A stretch of DNA of 64,000 nt from Stutzerimonas stutzeri RCH2 (GTDB taxonomy: Bacteria; Pseudomonadota; Gammaproteobacteria; Pseudomonadales; Pseudomonadaceae). A model generated the notes under the pieces. The model saw only the letters and a program-made list of their open reading frames with translations, searched no databases and was not told the origin of the DNA. The stretch covers positions 930,001 to 994,000 of the forward strand of contig NC_019936.1 in assembly GCF_000327065.1 (NCBI RefSeq), in the 5' to 3' direction. Positions 14,775-23,598 of this stretch are shown here, in pieces. Positions within the stretch are counted from its first letter, which is position 1, and the number at the start of each line of letters is the position of its first letter. The translations under genes were made by a program, and so were the position numbers.

Positions 14775-14827
14775 GGGCCGCTTCATGCTGTGGCACCCTC
14801 GGGCTTTTCAGTGAAGGAGGCGTTGCC

Positions 14828-15376
14828 ATGGCGATGAGCGAGAAGCAGAAGATGCTGGCCGGCGAGCTGTACTACCCCGGCGATCCGGAAATCCTCGCCG
14901 ATCAGGCCGCGGCCAAGGCCTGGATGGTGCGCTACAACGCGGCGCTCGCGGCCTCGCCGGACGAGCGCCGAGCGCTGCTGGCCGAGCGCCTGGCTTCGGT
15001 CGGTGCCGGTGCGGTGATCCGCCCGCCATTTCACTGCGATTACGGCTACAACATCCACCTCGGCGAGGGCGCCTTCCTCAACTTCAACTGCGTGATTCTC
15101 GATGTGGTCGAGGTGCACATCGGTGCCGGTGCGCAGATCGGGCCGGCGGTGCAGCTCTACACCGCCGACCACCCGCGTGACCCTGAAGCGCGCCGCTCGG
15201 GCGTCGAATTCGGCCGTCCGATCAATATCGGCCGCAACGTCTGGGTTGGCGGCGGCGCGATCATTCTTCCAGGCGTCACGATTGGCGACGATGCGGTGAT
15301 CGGCGCGGGCAGCGTGGTCACCCGCGATGTGCCGGCCGGCGCCACGGTGGTCGGCAATCCGGCGCGGATACGCTGA
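14828..15376 (+). CDS. maa: Maltose O-acetyltransferase
   Basis: Acetyl-CoA-dependent acetylation of maltose or other sugars, thought to dispose of excess sugar. 182 residues (E. coli Maa 183). The ATG at 14828 has AAGGAGG (14814-14820) 7 nt upstream; a second ATG lies two codons on. N-terminal EKQKMLAGELYYPGDPE is the Maa/NodL cap. The left-handed beta-helix hexapeptide repeats start near VIRPPFHCDYGYNIHLGEGAFLNFNC. The catalytic His is in LYTADHPRD. The tail GATVVGNPARI is typical. Confidence 0.9.
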   Translation: MAMSEKQKMLAGELYYPGDPEILADQAAAKAWMVRYNAALAASPDERRALLAERLASVGAGAVIRPPFHCDYGYNIHLGEGAFLNFNCVILDVVEVHIGAGAQIGPAVQLYTADHPRDPEARRSGVEFGRPINIGRNVWVGGGAIILPGVTIGDDAVIGAGSVVTRDVPAGATVVGNPARIR

Positions 15377-15526
15377 CCGGCTCGCTGTCGCCGTCTACGC
15401 CCTCGGCCAGCGCGCCGTCTACGCCCGACTCTTACGCCTGCAAGAGCCCGCCGCCGGAGGATGTTGCGACCGGATGCCGCACCTAGAGTGGCCACATCTT
15501 CACTGGTCACTCATAGGTAACGTGGC
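15377..15526. promoter_or_regulatory. Control region of the alpha-glucosidase/malK operon
   Basis: 150 bp between maa and the alpha-glucosidase. It holds TCTACGCCC at 15394-15402 and 15418-15426 and TCTTACGCC at 15430-15438, plus a MalT core GGAGGA (15457-15462). The last TACGCC-to-GGAGGATG distance (23 bp) is nearly the same as upstream of malE (22 bp). A separate maltose-induced promoter is likely here. Confidence 0.5.
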
Positions 15527-17155
15527 ATGTCCGAGCAACTTCAGAATTGGTGGCGCGGCGGGGTGATCTATCAGGTCTACCCACGTAGTTTCTTCGACAG
15601 CAACGGCGACGGCGTGGGCGACCTGCCCGGCGTGTTGCACAAGCTGGACTACATCGCCAGCCTCAACGTCGACGCCATCTGGCTGTCGCCCTTCTTCACT
15701 TCGCCGATGAAGGATTTCGGCTACGACGTCGCCGACTACCGCGGCGTCGATCCGCTGTTCGGCACGCTGGACGACTTCGTCCGGCTAGTCGAAGCCTGTC
15801 ATGAGCGCGGCATGCGTGTGCTGATCGATCAGGTGCTCAATCATTCCTCGGATCAGCACCCCTGGTTCGCCGAGAGCCGTTCCAGCCGCGATAACGACAA
15901 GGCCGACTGGTACGTCTGGGCCGATCCCAAGCCGGACGGCACCGTGCCGAACAACTGGCTGTCGGTGTTCGGCGGCCCGGCCTGGAGCTGGGACAGCCGG
16001 CGCCGGCAGTACTACCTGCACAACTTCCTTTCCAGCCAGCCGGACCTGAACTTCCACTGCCCCGCCGTGCAGGATCAGTTGCTCGACGACATGGAGTTCT
16101 GGCTCAAGCTGGGCGTGGACGGTTTCCGCCTGGATGCCGCCAACTTCTACTTCCACGACGCCGAACTGCGCGACAACCCGCCGAACACCGAGATCCGTGA
16201 GGGCAGCATCGGCGTGCGCATCGATAACCCCTACGCCTACCAGCGCCATATCTACGACAAGACGCGCCCAGAGAACATGGATTTCCTGCGTCGTCTGCGT
16301 GCCTTGCTGCAGCGCTATCCCGGTGCCTCTTCGGTAGCCGAGATCGGCTGCGACGAGTCGCTGCGCACCATGGCCGCCTACACCAGCGGTGGCGACACGC
16401 TGCACATGGCCTATTCCTTCGACCTGCTCACCGAGCAGTGCAGCCCTGGCTACATCCGGCATACCGTGGAAGGGATCGAGCGGGAACTGGCGGACGGTTG
16501 GTCCTGTTGGTCGATGGGCAACCACGACGTGGTGCGGGTGATGACCCGCTGGGCGCTCAACGGCCGGCCCGACCCGGAGCGCGGCCGCTTGCTGATGGCT
16601 CTGCTGTTATCCCTGCGCGGCAGTGTCTGCATGTACCAGGGCGAGGAATTGGGCCTGCCGGAAGCGGAACTGCGCTACGAGGATCTGGTCGATCCGTACG
16701 GCATTACCTTCTGGCCGGAATTCAAGGGCCGCGACGGCTGCCGCACGCCGATGCCCTGGGAGAGCGAAGCACACCATGCCGGCTTCACCGGCAGCCAGCC
16801 GTGGTTGCCGGTGGACGACTCGCACCGTTCGCTGTCGGTGGCCGCGCAGGATGCCGATCCGCATTCGATGCTCAATTGCTACCGGCGCTTCCTGGGCTGG
16901 CGGCGCGAGCAGCGCCTGCTGATCGAGGGCGATATCCACATGGTCTACCATGACGACGCCTTGCTGGTGTTCGAGCGGCGGCTGGGCGACGAAGCCTGGC
17001 TGTGCCTGTTCAACCTCGGCGATCTGTCGCGCAGCTACGAGCTGCCGGCGCAGGCGGTGCCGCTGGTGGACGTACCGGCGAGCTTTGCCGAATACGATGG
17101 CCACTGGGCGCGGCTGCCGGCACATGGTTTCGGCTATGTCCGGCTCGCGGGTTAA
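15527..17155 (+). CDS. GH13 alpha-glucosidase (cytoplasmic)
   Basis: Hydrolyses terminal alpha-glucosidic bonds of imported maltose and maltodextrins to glucose. 542 residues, no signal peptide. The opening WWRGGVIYQVYPRSFFDSNGDGVGDLPG is the oligo-1,6-glucosidase/alpha-glucosidase signature. Catalytic residues: nucleophile D203 (GFRLDA), acid/base E272 (VAEIG), D334 (GNHDVV). The overall sequence resembles the Halomonas HaG-type (GH13_23) alpha-glucosidase. A C-terminal beta domain runs from about residue 465. It is upstream of malK on the same strand with 81 bp between. It replaces the E. coli MalP/MalQ/MalZ route, none of which is in this window. Confidence 0.9.
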   Translation: MSEQLQNWWRGGVIYQVYPRSFFDSNGDGVGDLPGVLHKLDYIASLNVDAIWLSPFFTSPMKDFGYDVADYRGVDPLFGTLDDFVRLVEACHERGMRVLIDQVLNHSSDQHPWFAESRSSRDNDKADWYVWADPKPDGTVPNNWLSVFGGPAWSWDSRRRQYYLHNFLSSQPDLNFHCPAVQDQLLDDMEFWLKLGVDGFRLDAANFYFHDAELRDNPPNTEIREGSIGVRIDNPYAYQRHIYDKTRPENMDFLRRLRALLQRYPGASSVAEIGCDESLRTMAAYTSGGDTLHMAYSFDLLTEQCSPGYIRHTVEGIERELADGWSCWSMGNHDVVRVMTRWALNGRPDPERGRLLMALLLSLRGSVCMYQGEELGLPEAELRYEDLVDPYGITFWPEFKGRDGCRTPMPWESEAHHAGFTGSQPWLPVDDSHRSLSVAAQDADPHSMLNCYRRFLGWRREQRLLIEGDIHMVYHDDALLVFERRLGDEAWLCLFNLGDLSRSYELPAQAVPLVDVPASFAEYDGHWARLPAHGFGYVRLAG

Positions 17156-17165
17156 GGGAGCGTTG

Positions 17166-17192
17166 GCAGCGGTGGGGTTGGCCCACCGCTGC
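17166..17192 (+). other. Intercistronic hairpin before malK
   Basis: Perfect 11-bp stem GCAGCGGTGGG / CCCACCGCTGC with a 5-nt loop, 10 bp after the alpha-glucosidase stop. There is no T run. It may tune the ratio of enzyme to transporter ATPase by partial termination or transcript stabilisation. Confidence 0.55.
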
Positions 17193-17236
17193 GCCAGATA
17201 ACGAGAGCTTGGCGGCATCAACGGAGAACAATAACC

Positions 17237-18352
17237 ATGGCCAGTGTCACGCTGCGCGACATCTGCAAGAGTTACGACGGTACGCCGATCACCCGGCATA
17301 TCGACCTGGACATCGAAGACGGCGAATTCGTCGTCTTCGTCGGCCCGTCCGGCTGCGGCAAGTCCACCCTGCTGCGGCTGATCGCCGGGCTTGAGGACAT
17401 CACCTCCGGCGATCTGCTGATCGACAATCAGCGCGTCAACGACCTGCCGCCCAAGGATCGTTCGGTGGGCATGGTCTTCCAGTCCTACGCCCTCTATCCG
17501 CACATGACCGTGGCGGAGAACATGGCCTTCGGCCTCAAGCTCGCCAGCGTCGACAAGCGCGAGATCAAGCGCCGCGTCGAAGCAGTCGCGGAAATCCTCC
17601 AGCTCGACAAGCTGCTCGAACGCAAACCCAAGGACCTCTCCGGCGGCCAGCGCCAGCGCGTCGCCATCGGCCGCACCATGGTCCGCGAGCCGAAGGTGTT
17701 CCTGTTCGACGAACCGCTGTCGAACCTCGATGCCTTCCTGCGCGTGCAGATGCGCATCGAGATCGCCCGCCTGCACCAGCGCATCCGCTCCACCATGATC
17801 TACGTGACCCACGATCAGGTTGAAGCGATGACCCTGGCCGACAAGATCGTCGTGCTTAATGCCGGCGAAATTGCCCAGGTCGGCCAGCCGCTGCACCTTT
17901 ACCACTACCCGAAGAACCGCTTCGTCGCCGGCTTCCTCGGCTCGCCGCAGATGAACTTCGTCGAGGTGCGCGCCATCTCCGCCAGCCCTGAAACCGTCAC
18001 CATCGAACTGCCGAGCGGCTACCCGCTGACCCTGCCGGTGGACGGCAGCGCCGTGAGCCCCGGCGATCCACTTACCCTCGGCATCCGCCCGGAACACTTC
18101 GTCATGCCGGACGAGGCCGACTTCACCTTCCACGGCCAGATCACCGTGGCCGAACGCCTGGGCCAGTACAACCTGCTCTACCTCACCCTGGAACGCCTGC
18201 AGGACGTCATCACCCTCTGCGTTGACGGCAACTTGCGCGTCACCGAAGGCGAAACCTTCGCCGCCGGGCTCAAGGCCGACAAATGCCACCTGTTCCGCGA
18301 AAACGGCGAAGCGTGCACCCGGCACTATCGGGAACCAGCGATTTATGGGTGA
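17237..18352 (+). CDS. malK: Maltose ABC transporter ATPase MalK
   Basis: Cytoplasmic ATPase of MalFGK2. 371 residues, the family length. Walker [10 protein letters not shown] (36-44), Q loop [20 protein letters not shown], signature LSGGQ (134-138), Walker B with D158/E159 ([11 protein letters not shown]), switch H192 (THDQVEA), D loop present. The C-terminal regulatory TOBE domain (from about residue 235) contains GIRPEHF. Start ATG at 17237 follows GGAG. It is separated from malEFG by 6.7 kb, so stoichiometry relies on co-regulation through MalT. Confidence 0.95.
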   Translation: MASVTLRDICKSYDGTPITRHIDLDIEDGEFVVFVGPSGCGKSTLLRLIAGLEDITSGDLLIDNQRVNDLPPKDRSVGMVFQSYALYPHMTVAENMAFGLKLASVDKREIKRRVEAVAEILQLDKLLERKPKDLSGGQRQRVAIGRTMVREPKVFLFDEPLSNLDAFLRVQMRIEIARLHQRIRSTMIYVTHDQVEAMTLADKIVVLNAGEIAQVGQPLHLYHYPKNRFVAGFLGSPQMNFVEVRAISASPETVTIELPSGYPLTLPVDGSAVSPGDPLTLGIRPEHFVMPDEADFTFHGQITVAERLGQYNLLYLTLERLQDVITLCVDGNLRVTEGETFAAGLKADKCHLFRENGEACTRHYREPAIYG

Positions 18353-18400
18353 GTTGCCAGTTGTGTCCGGTGGAGCAGGCTGGTGGCGAGCCAACAGAAA

Positions 18401-18424
18401 AAATCCTCACTGATGTGAGGATTT
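18401..18424. promoter_or_regulatory. HipB operator 1 (palindrome)
   Basis: AAATCCTCAC-TGAT-GTGAGGATTT, perfect 10-bp arms with a 4-nt centre. First of three copies whose core starts (18403, 18453, 18503) are exactly 50 bp apart. Confidence 0.75.
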
Positions 18425-18452
18425 GTTTGATTAACACGTCATGCGGACTAGA

Positions 18453-18472
18453 ATCCTCGCGTTCGTGAGGAT
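18453..18472. promoter_or_regulatory. HipB operator 2
   Basis: ATCCTCGC-GTTC-GTGAGGAT, the same 8-4-8 geometry with one arm mismatch relative to the other two copies. Confidence 0.7.
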
Positions 18473-18502
18473 TTTCTAAAGCCGCCTCTGTTCAGCATGC
18501 TT

Positions 18503-18522
18503 ATCCTCACGACCGTGAGGAT
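18503..18522. promoter_or_regulatory. HipB operator 3, overlapping the hipB ribosome-binding site
   Basis: ATCCTCAC-GACC-GTGAGGAT, perfect arms. Its right arm supplies GAGG, the only plausible Shine-Dalgarno for hipB (ATG at 18527). Bound HipB would therefore sit on the promoter-proximal end of the message-coding DNA. Confidence 0.7.
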
Positions 18523-18526
18523 TTCT

Positions 18527-18844
18527 ATGAAGGTTGAAATCGATTCCCCCGAAAAGCTTGGCACGCTCATTCGCGCCAGCCGCAAGGCCTTGGGCATGCG
18601 TCAGGACGACGCGGCTGGCAGCATCGGCGTGAGCGAGAATTTTCTTGGCAAGGTTGAGCGCGGTGGCGAGACGGTGCAATGGGGCAAGCTCTTTCAGGTC
18701 CTGACAGAGCTGGGCCTGACCGTTGAGGTTGAAGTCCCTGAGAGCTTTGCCTCTGAAACCATGGCGCAATTCCAGGATATTCAGCACAAGCGCGGCCAGG
18801 CCGCAGGCTCTGAACATGACGCCTCGAAACATGAGGTGAAATGA
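18527..18844 (+). CDS. hipB: Antitoxin HipB (XRE family)
   Basis: DNA-binding antitoxin that sequesters HipA and represses the operon. 105 residues. The ATG at 18527 is preferred over 18497 because a GAGG lies 6 nt upstream and the upstream start would fall within operator 3. Cro/CI helix-turn-helix: LGTLIRASRKALGMRQDDAA...GVSENFLGKVERG. Its stop overlaps the hipA start (ATGA). Three palindromes upstream are its likely operators. Confidence 0.9.
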   Translation: MKVEIDSPEKLGTLIRASRKALGMRQDDAAGSIGVSENFLGKVERGGETVQWGKLFQVLTELGLTVEVEVPESFASETMAQFQDIQHKRGQAAGSEHDASKHEVK

Positions 18845-20163
18845 TGGAGCGGCAACTCAATGTCTGGATCAACGATGTTCTGGTCGGAGTGCTTCGCGAG
18901 TTCAACGGCTTATGGGCATTCGCGTATAGCCAAGAGTGGCTGAGCAGACCCGATGCACACGCCCTAAGTCCAGGGTTGCCGCTGCAGCCCAACGAACATG
19001 TCGACGGCGCGAGCGTACGGCCCGTGCAGTGGCACTTCGACAACCTCTTGCCCGAGGAAGGGCAGCGCCTGCTGATCGCCCAAAGCATCGGAGCTGCAGT
19101 TGCGGACGCCTTCAGCCTGCTGCAACGCTTTGGCGCCGAGTCTGCAGGCTCCCTGACGTTGCTCCCGCCCGGACAGCAGCCGCTAGCAGGCGGCAAGCAG
19201 ACATTGACCCACGAAGTGCTGTCCTTGCGGATACGCGAAATGCCGCGAGTACCGCTCGCCGAGCGCTCAGCAAAGAAGATGTCCCTGGCCGGGGCTCAGC
19301 ATAAGGTGGCGGTGATCTATCAGGATGGGGAGCTTCTGGAGCCCACCGGAAGTACGCCATCCACCCATATTCTCAAGCCCGACCACCCTGATATTGCCTG
19401 GGGCCATTCGGCCGTTAACGAATGGTTCGTCATGACTTTGGCGAAGCGATTAGGGCTGGATGTTCCGGCCGTTAGCAGACTGTACGTGCCTCAACCGATC
19501 TATCTGGTCGAGCGATTCGACCGCTCATTCACTCACGCCCAATGGCAGCGCCTGCACTGTATCGACGCCTGCCAGCTGACAGGCCTATCCCGCGAGTACA
19601 AGTACAGCGCCGGCAGCGTGCAGAAACTGAGCGACATCGCGAAGCTCTGCGTGCCTTCGGTGAAAGCGCGCGAAGCGCTGTTCAAATGGCTGGTGTTCAA
19701 CGCCCTCGTCGGTAACGAAGACGCCCACCTGAAGAACCTGAGCTTTCTCGTGGGCCGGAAGGGCGTGGTATTGGCGCCGTTCTACGACCTGCTGAGCACA
19801 GCTGTTTACGGCACCCGCGCATTCGATCAGGACAAGTGGCCAACCCAATCGACACTGGCCTGGCCGCTCAATGGAGTGCTGTGCCTGCATGAGATTACCG
19901 GTGCCGTGTTGATCGATGCCGGGGTAGGCATGGGCATCAAACCTGCCACCGCGAAAAAGCATATCGACGCATTGGCGGGCAAGATCTACCAGCAGGCCAC
20001 GGCGCTGCAGAACGAGGTGCAGCGGCAGAACGAAGCACTCAGCGAAGCCCAGCCAGCACTTCGTGCAACCTTCAACGGTGAGATGCGACTGCTGCGGGCC
20101 ATCGTCGAGATTGTTATCAGGGAGATGGCGAGTCAGGTTAGCGGTGCGACTGGCATACGCTGA
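18841..20163 (+). CDS. hipA: Toxin kinase HipA
   Basis: Ser/Thr kinase toxin of the HipBA module; in E. coli it phosphorylates glutamyl-tRNA synthetase and causes persistence. 440 residues, the same length as E. coli HipA. Start ATG at 18841 (an adjacent ATG at 18844 would also serve). Motifs: KKMSLAGAQHKVAVIYQDG (the Gly-rich/Ser loop that is autophosphorylated in E. coli), STHILKPDHPD, YLVERFDR, catalytic GNEDAHLKN with D294, and the metal-binding LAPFYDLLST. All key residues are present, so it should be active. Confidence 0.92.
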   Translation: MMERQLNVWINDVLVGVLREFNGLWAFAYSQEWLSRPDAHALSPGLPLQPNEHVDGASVRPVQWHFDNLLPEEGQRLLIAQSIGAAVADAFSLLQRFGAESAGSLTLLPPGQQPLAGGKQTLTHEVLSLRIREMPRVPLAERSAKKMSLAGAQHKVAVIYQDGELLEPTGSTPSTHILKPDHPDIAWGHSAVNEWFVMTLAKRLGLDVPAVSRLYVPQPIYLVERFDRSFTHAQWQRLHCIDACQLTGLSREYKYSAGSVQKLSDIAKLCVPSVKAREALFKWLVFNALVGNEDAHLKNLSFLVGRKGVVLAPFYDLLSTAVYGTRAFDQDKWPTQSTLAWPLNGVLCLHEITGAVLIDAGVGMGIKPATAKKHIDALAGKIYQQATALQNEVQRQNEALSEAQPALRATFNGEMRLLRAIVEIVIREMASQVSGATGIR

Positions 20164-20164
20164 G

Positions 20165-20200
20165 CCTCAAGCGATACCTCAAGCGATACCTCAAGCAATA
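20165..20200 (+). repeat. Three 12-bp direct repeats
   Basis: Three tandem copies of CCTCAAGCGATA (last copy with one change), starting two bases after the hipA stop. They lie in the 122-bp gap before hsdM. No function can be assigned. Confidence 0.7.
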
Positions 20201-20285
20201 GTGAGGCTATGCGTCTGCGCGGGTCTCCCTGTGACGCTCCGCGGGTTAAAGTAGCGGCTTTGCCGCCTCACCCAGGAGCAGTTAC

Positions 20286-22262
20286 GTGAACACGGAAAAC
20301 CATTCCCAGACGGCCGCCTTTCTTTGGTCTATCGCTGACCTGCTGCGTGGTGATTTCAAACAGTCCCAGTACGGCCGCATCATCCTGCCGTTCACCCTGC
20401 TGCGGCGGATGGAATGCGTACTCGCTCCAACCAAGGACGAGGTGATTAAACAGACCTTCGCGCAGGAAGGCCGACCGGATACCGTGCGCGAGATGATCCT
20501 GCTGCGCGCCGCGGGCCAGCAGTTCTTCAACGCCTCGCCGCTGACCCTCGGGACGCTGTCCGATACCCAAACCGCCGCTGACTTGATGAGCTATGTGCAG
20601 GCGTTCAGTAAGGACGCCCGTGAGATTTTCGAGCACTTCCACTTTGAAGATTTCGTCCAGCAGCTGGAAACCGCCAATCTGCTCTACCAGGTGGTGCAGC
20701 GTTTCGCCGCCACCGACCTGAGCCCCGAGCGCATCAGCAACTTCGGCATGGGCATTATCTTCGAGGAGCTGATCCGCAAATTCGCGGAAAGCTCCAACGA
20801 AACCGCCGGGGAGCACTTCACCCCGCGCGATATCGTGCACCTCACCACCTCGCTGGTGATCACCGGGCAGGACGGCAAGCTCGCGCCCAACAGCATCGTC
20901 ACCATCTATGACCCGACCGCGGGCACCGGCGGCTTCCTCTCCGAGGGCGACGAGTACATCCAGTCCATCAGCGAAAAGGTCACCGTGTCCCTGCACGGCC
21001 AGGAGCTCAACCCCGAGTCCTACGCCATCTGCAAGGCGGACATGCTGATCAAGGGTCAGGACGTCGCCAGCATCAAGCTCGGCAACACCCTGTCCAATGA
21101 CCAGCTTGCCGACAAGCGCTTCGACTTCATGCTCAGCAATCCGCCGTTCGGCGTGGAGTGGAAGAAGGTGCAGAAGCAGATCACCGACGAGCACAGCCAC
21201 AAGGGTTTCGACGGCCGCTTCGGCCCCGGCCTGCCCCGTGTGTCCGACGGTTCGCTGCTGTTCCTGTTGCACCTGGTCAGCAAGATGCGTGACCCGCGCG
21301 ACGGTGGCTCGCGCATCGGCATCATCCTCAACGGCTCGCCACTGTTCACCGGCGGCGCCGGCTCGGGCGAGTCTGAGATTCGCCGCTACCTGCTGCAGAA
21401 CGATCTGGTCGAAGCCATCATCGCCCTGCCCACCGACATGTTCTACAACACCGGCATCGCCACCTATGTGTGGGTGCTGAGCAACCACAAGGCTGCCGTG
21501 CGTCAGGGCAAGGTGCAGTTGATCGACGGCAGCCAGCACTTTGCCAAGATGCGCAAGTCGCTGGGCAGCAAGCGCCAGTACCTCACCGAGGAACAGATCG
21601 ACGAGCTGGTGCGCCTGTATGGCCGCTTCGAGGAAACCCCGCAGAGCAAGATCTTCCCGGTCGAAGCTTTCGGCTATCGACGCATCACCGTCGAGCGCCC
21701 GTTGCGCCTGAACTTCCAGACCAGCCCTGAGCGCATCGAGAAGGTGCTGGAAGAAAAAGCCATCGAGAAGCTGGAAGCCCCTGCACGTCAGCGCCTGATC
21801 GAAGCCCTGCAGGCTATGGATGCCAGCGCGGCGCATCGCAACCGCGAGCAGTTCAGCAAGCTGCTGAAGAAGGCACTCAACGCCCACGACGTATTCCCCA
21901 GCACGCCCGAGCTGAAGGCCATCCTCAACGCCCTGAGCGAGCGTGACTCTGATGCCGATATCTGCATGGTCAAAGGCCAGCCGGAAGCCGATGCCGGCCT
22001 GCGCGACAACGAGAACGTGCCGCTGGGCGAGTCGGTGTACGACTACTTCGAGCGCGAAGTGAAACCACATGTGCCGGATGCCTGGATCGACGAAAGCAAG
22101 ACGGACGCGCAGGACGGCGAAGTCGGCGTGGTCGGCTTCGAGATCCCCTTCAACCGCCACTTCTACGTGTTCCAGCCACCGCGTCTGCTGGAAGAGATCG
22201 ACCGTGACCTGAAAGCCTGCACCGACCGAATCAAGCAGATGATCGAGGGGCTGTCGGCATGA
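20286..22262 (+). CDS. hsdM: Type I restriction-modification methyltransferase HsdM
   Basis: Adenine-N6 methyltransferase subunit (M2S complex). 658 residues. N-terminal HsdM helical domain ([35 protein letters not shown]), then [12 protein letters not shown]-binding motif [10 protein letters not shown] (from D209) and catalytic NPPF (from N285). A long helical C-terminal extension is present. Its stop overlaps the hsdS start by 4 nt, the usual arrangement. The following hsdS is frameshifted, so methylation specificity may be altered. Confidence 0.95.
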   Translation: MNTENHSQTAAFLWSIADLLRGDFKQSQYGRIILPFTLLRRMECVLAPTKDEVIKQTFAQEGRPDTVREMILLRAAGQQFFNASPLTLGTLSDTQTAADLMSYVQAFSKDAREIFEHFHFEDFVQQLETANLLYQVVQRFAATDLSPERISNFGMGIIFEELIRKFAESSNETAGEHFTPRDIVHLTTSLVITGQDGKLAPNSIVTIYDPTAGTGGFLSEGDEYIQSISEKVTVSLHGQELNPESYAICKADMLIKGQDVASIKLGNTLSNDQLADKRFDFMLSNPPFGVEWKKVQKQITDEHSHKGFDGRFGPGLPRVSDGSLLFLLHLVSKMRDPRDGGSRIGIILNGSPLFTGGAGSGESEIRRYLLQNDLVEAIIALPTDMFYNTGIATYVWVLSNHKAAVRQGKVQLIDGSQHFAKMRKSLGSKRQYLTEEQIDELVRLYGRFEETPQSKIFPVEAFGYRRITVERPLRLNFQTSPERIEKVLEEKAIEKLEAPARQRLIEALQAMDASAAHRNREQFSKLLKKALNAHDVFPSTPELKAILNALSERDSDADICMVKGQPEADAGLRDNENVPLGESVYDYFEREVKPHVPDAWIDESKTDAQDGEVGVVGFEIPFNRHFYVFQPPRLLEEIDRDLKACTDRIKQMIEGLSA

Positions 22263-23598
22263 CATTTCCCTGCTACCCGAAATATAAGGCGTCAGGCTTT
22301 TTGTGGTTGGGGGACGTACCTGAGCATTGGACTCTCAAGCGCCTTGGCCATTACTTTGAAGAGCGTCGCGAAAGGGCTAGTGATACTGAGTTCGAACCTC
22401 TGTCAGTCACCAAGAACGGGATTGTTCCTCGGCTTGAAAGCGCAGCAAAAACGCAGGACGGAGATAATCGAAAGAAGGTTCTGGCAGGCGATTTTGTTAT
22501 CAATAGCCGCTCTGATCGAAAGGGCTCATCCGGGCTATCGCCACTCGATGGCTCGGTTTCATTGATATGTACCGTATTGATCCCGGCTGGATTACACGGT
22601 CCATACATCCATCACTTATTCAGAAGCGAGCTGTTCCAAGAGGAATATTACCGTTGGGGTAAGGGGATAGTTGCTGACCTCTGGAGCACGAATTTTTCTG
22701 ACATGAAGAATATTGTGCTGGGAGTCCCTTCTGAGGAAGAACAAGCCCAAATCGCCCGCTTCCTCGACCACGAAACCGCCCGCATCGACGCGCTGATCGA
22801 AGAGCAGCAGCGCCTGATCGAACTGCTCAAGGAAAAGCGCCAGGCCGTGATCTCCCACGCCGTCACCAAAGGCCTCGACCCGACGTTGCCGATGAAAGAC
22901 TCCGGCGTCGAGTGGCTGGGAGAGGTGCCGGCGCATTGGGATGTAGTGCCAACTAACTATCGCTATGAAATCCAACTCGGGCGGATGCTTAATGAACAAC
23001 GCGCCCAGGGCGAGCATTTAAAGCCATACCTGCGTGTTTTTGATGTCCAATGGCATTCAATCAATACGGCGGACCTTCCAATGATGGACTTTCCGCCAGA
23101 TGCACAGTCTATGTACCGCCTCAGAGATGGCGACCTTCTTGTCAATGAAGGCGGAAGTTATGTTGGCCGCTCAGCGATATGGCGAGGTGAGCTGGATGAG
23201 TGCTATTACCAAAAAGCGCTTCACCGGCTACGCCCGCATAGTCGTAAGAACGATACTTCCGAGTTTTTCCTTTACGTCATGGAAATGGCCACTCAGCTAG
23301 GGGTTTCGTCGCGGGCGGCAATCAGACGACCATTGACCACCTGACGGCAGAGCAGCTTCGGAAGTACCGATTTGCCTTCCCACCGCTGGAAGAGCAGCAG
23401 CAGATCGCTGAGTTTCTTTCTGCTGCGTCTTCAGAAAACTTGAGCACAACCGCCGAGGCAGAAAAACTGATTGGATTCCTTCAGGAACGCCGCTCCGCCC
23501 TAATCTCCGCCGCCGTCACCGGCAAAATCGACGTGCGCGGCTGGCAGCCCCCAGCCAGCACTCAAGCCCCAGAACCAGTAGTAGCAGAGGCCGTATAA
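22259..23598 (+). pseudogene. hsdS: Type I specificity subunit HsdS, frameshifted in the second half
   Basis: The subunit that names the DNA target. The first frame gives 361 residues and stops at 23344. Restoring one G in the GGGG at 23300-23303 would join it to the frame ending at 23598, giving about 446 residues with the expected tail (GGNQTTIDHLTAEQLRKYRF, PPLEEQQQIAEF, GFLQERRSALISAAVTGKID). Target-recognition domain 1, the central conserved helix (EEQAQIARFLDHETARIDALIEEQ) and most of domain 2 are intact. It could be a real mutation, a switchable short G tract or a base-calling slip. A protein cut after domain 2 would lack the second conserved helix. Confidence 0.85.

Noticed and set aside
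16607..18394. 595-codon minus-strand frame opposite the alpha-glucosidase and malK
   Set aside because: Crosses two well-supported genes on the other strand and resembles no protein family.
18401..18522. Evenly spaced repeats as a CRISPR array
   Set aside because: Only three copies, each palindromic, 20 bp long and directly upstream of hipB; operators explain them.
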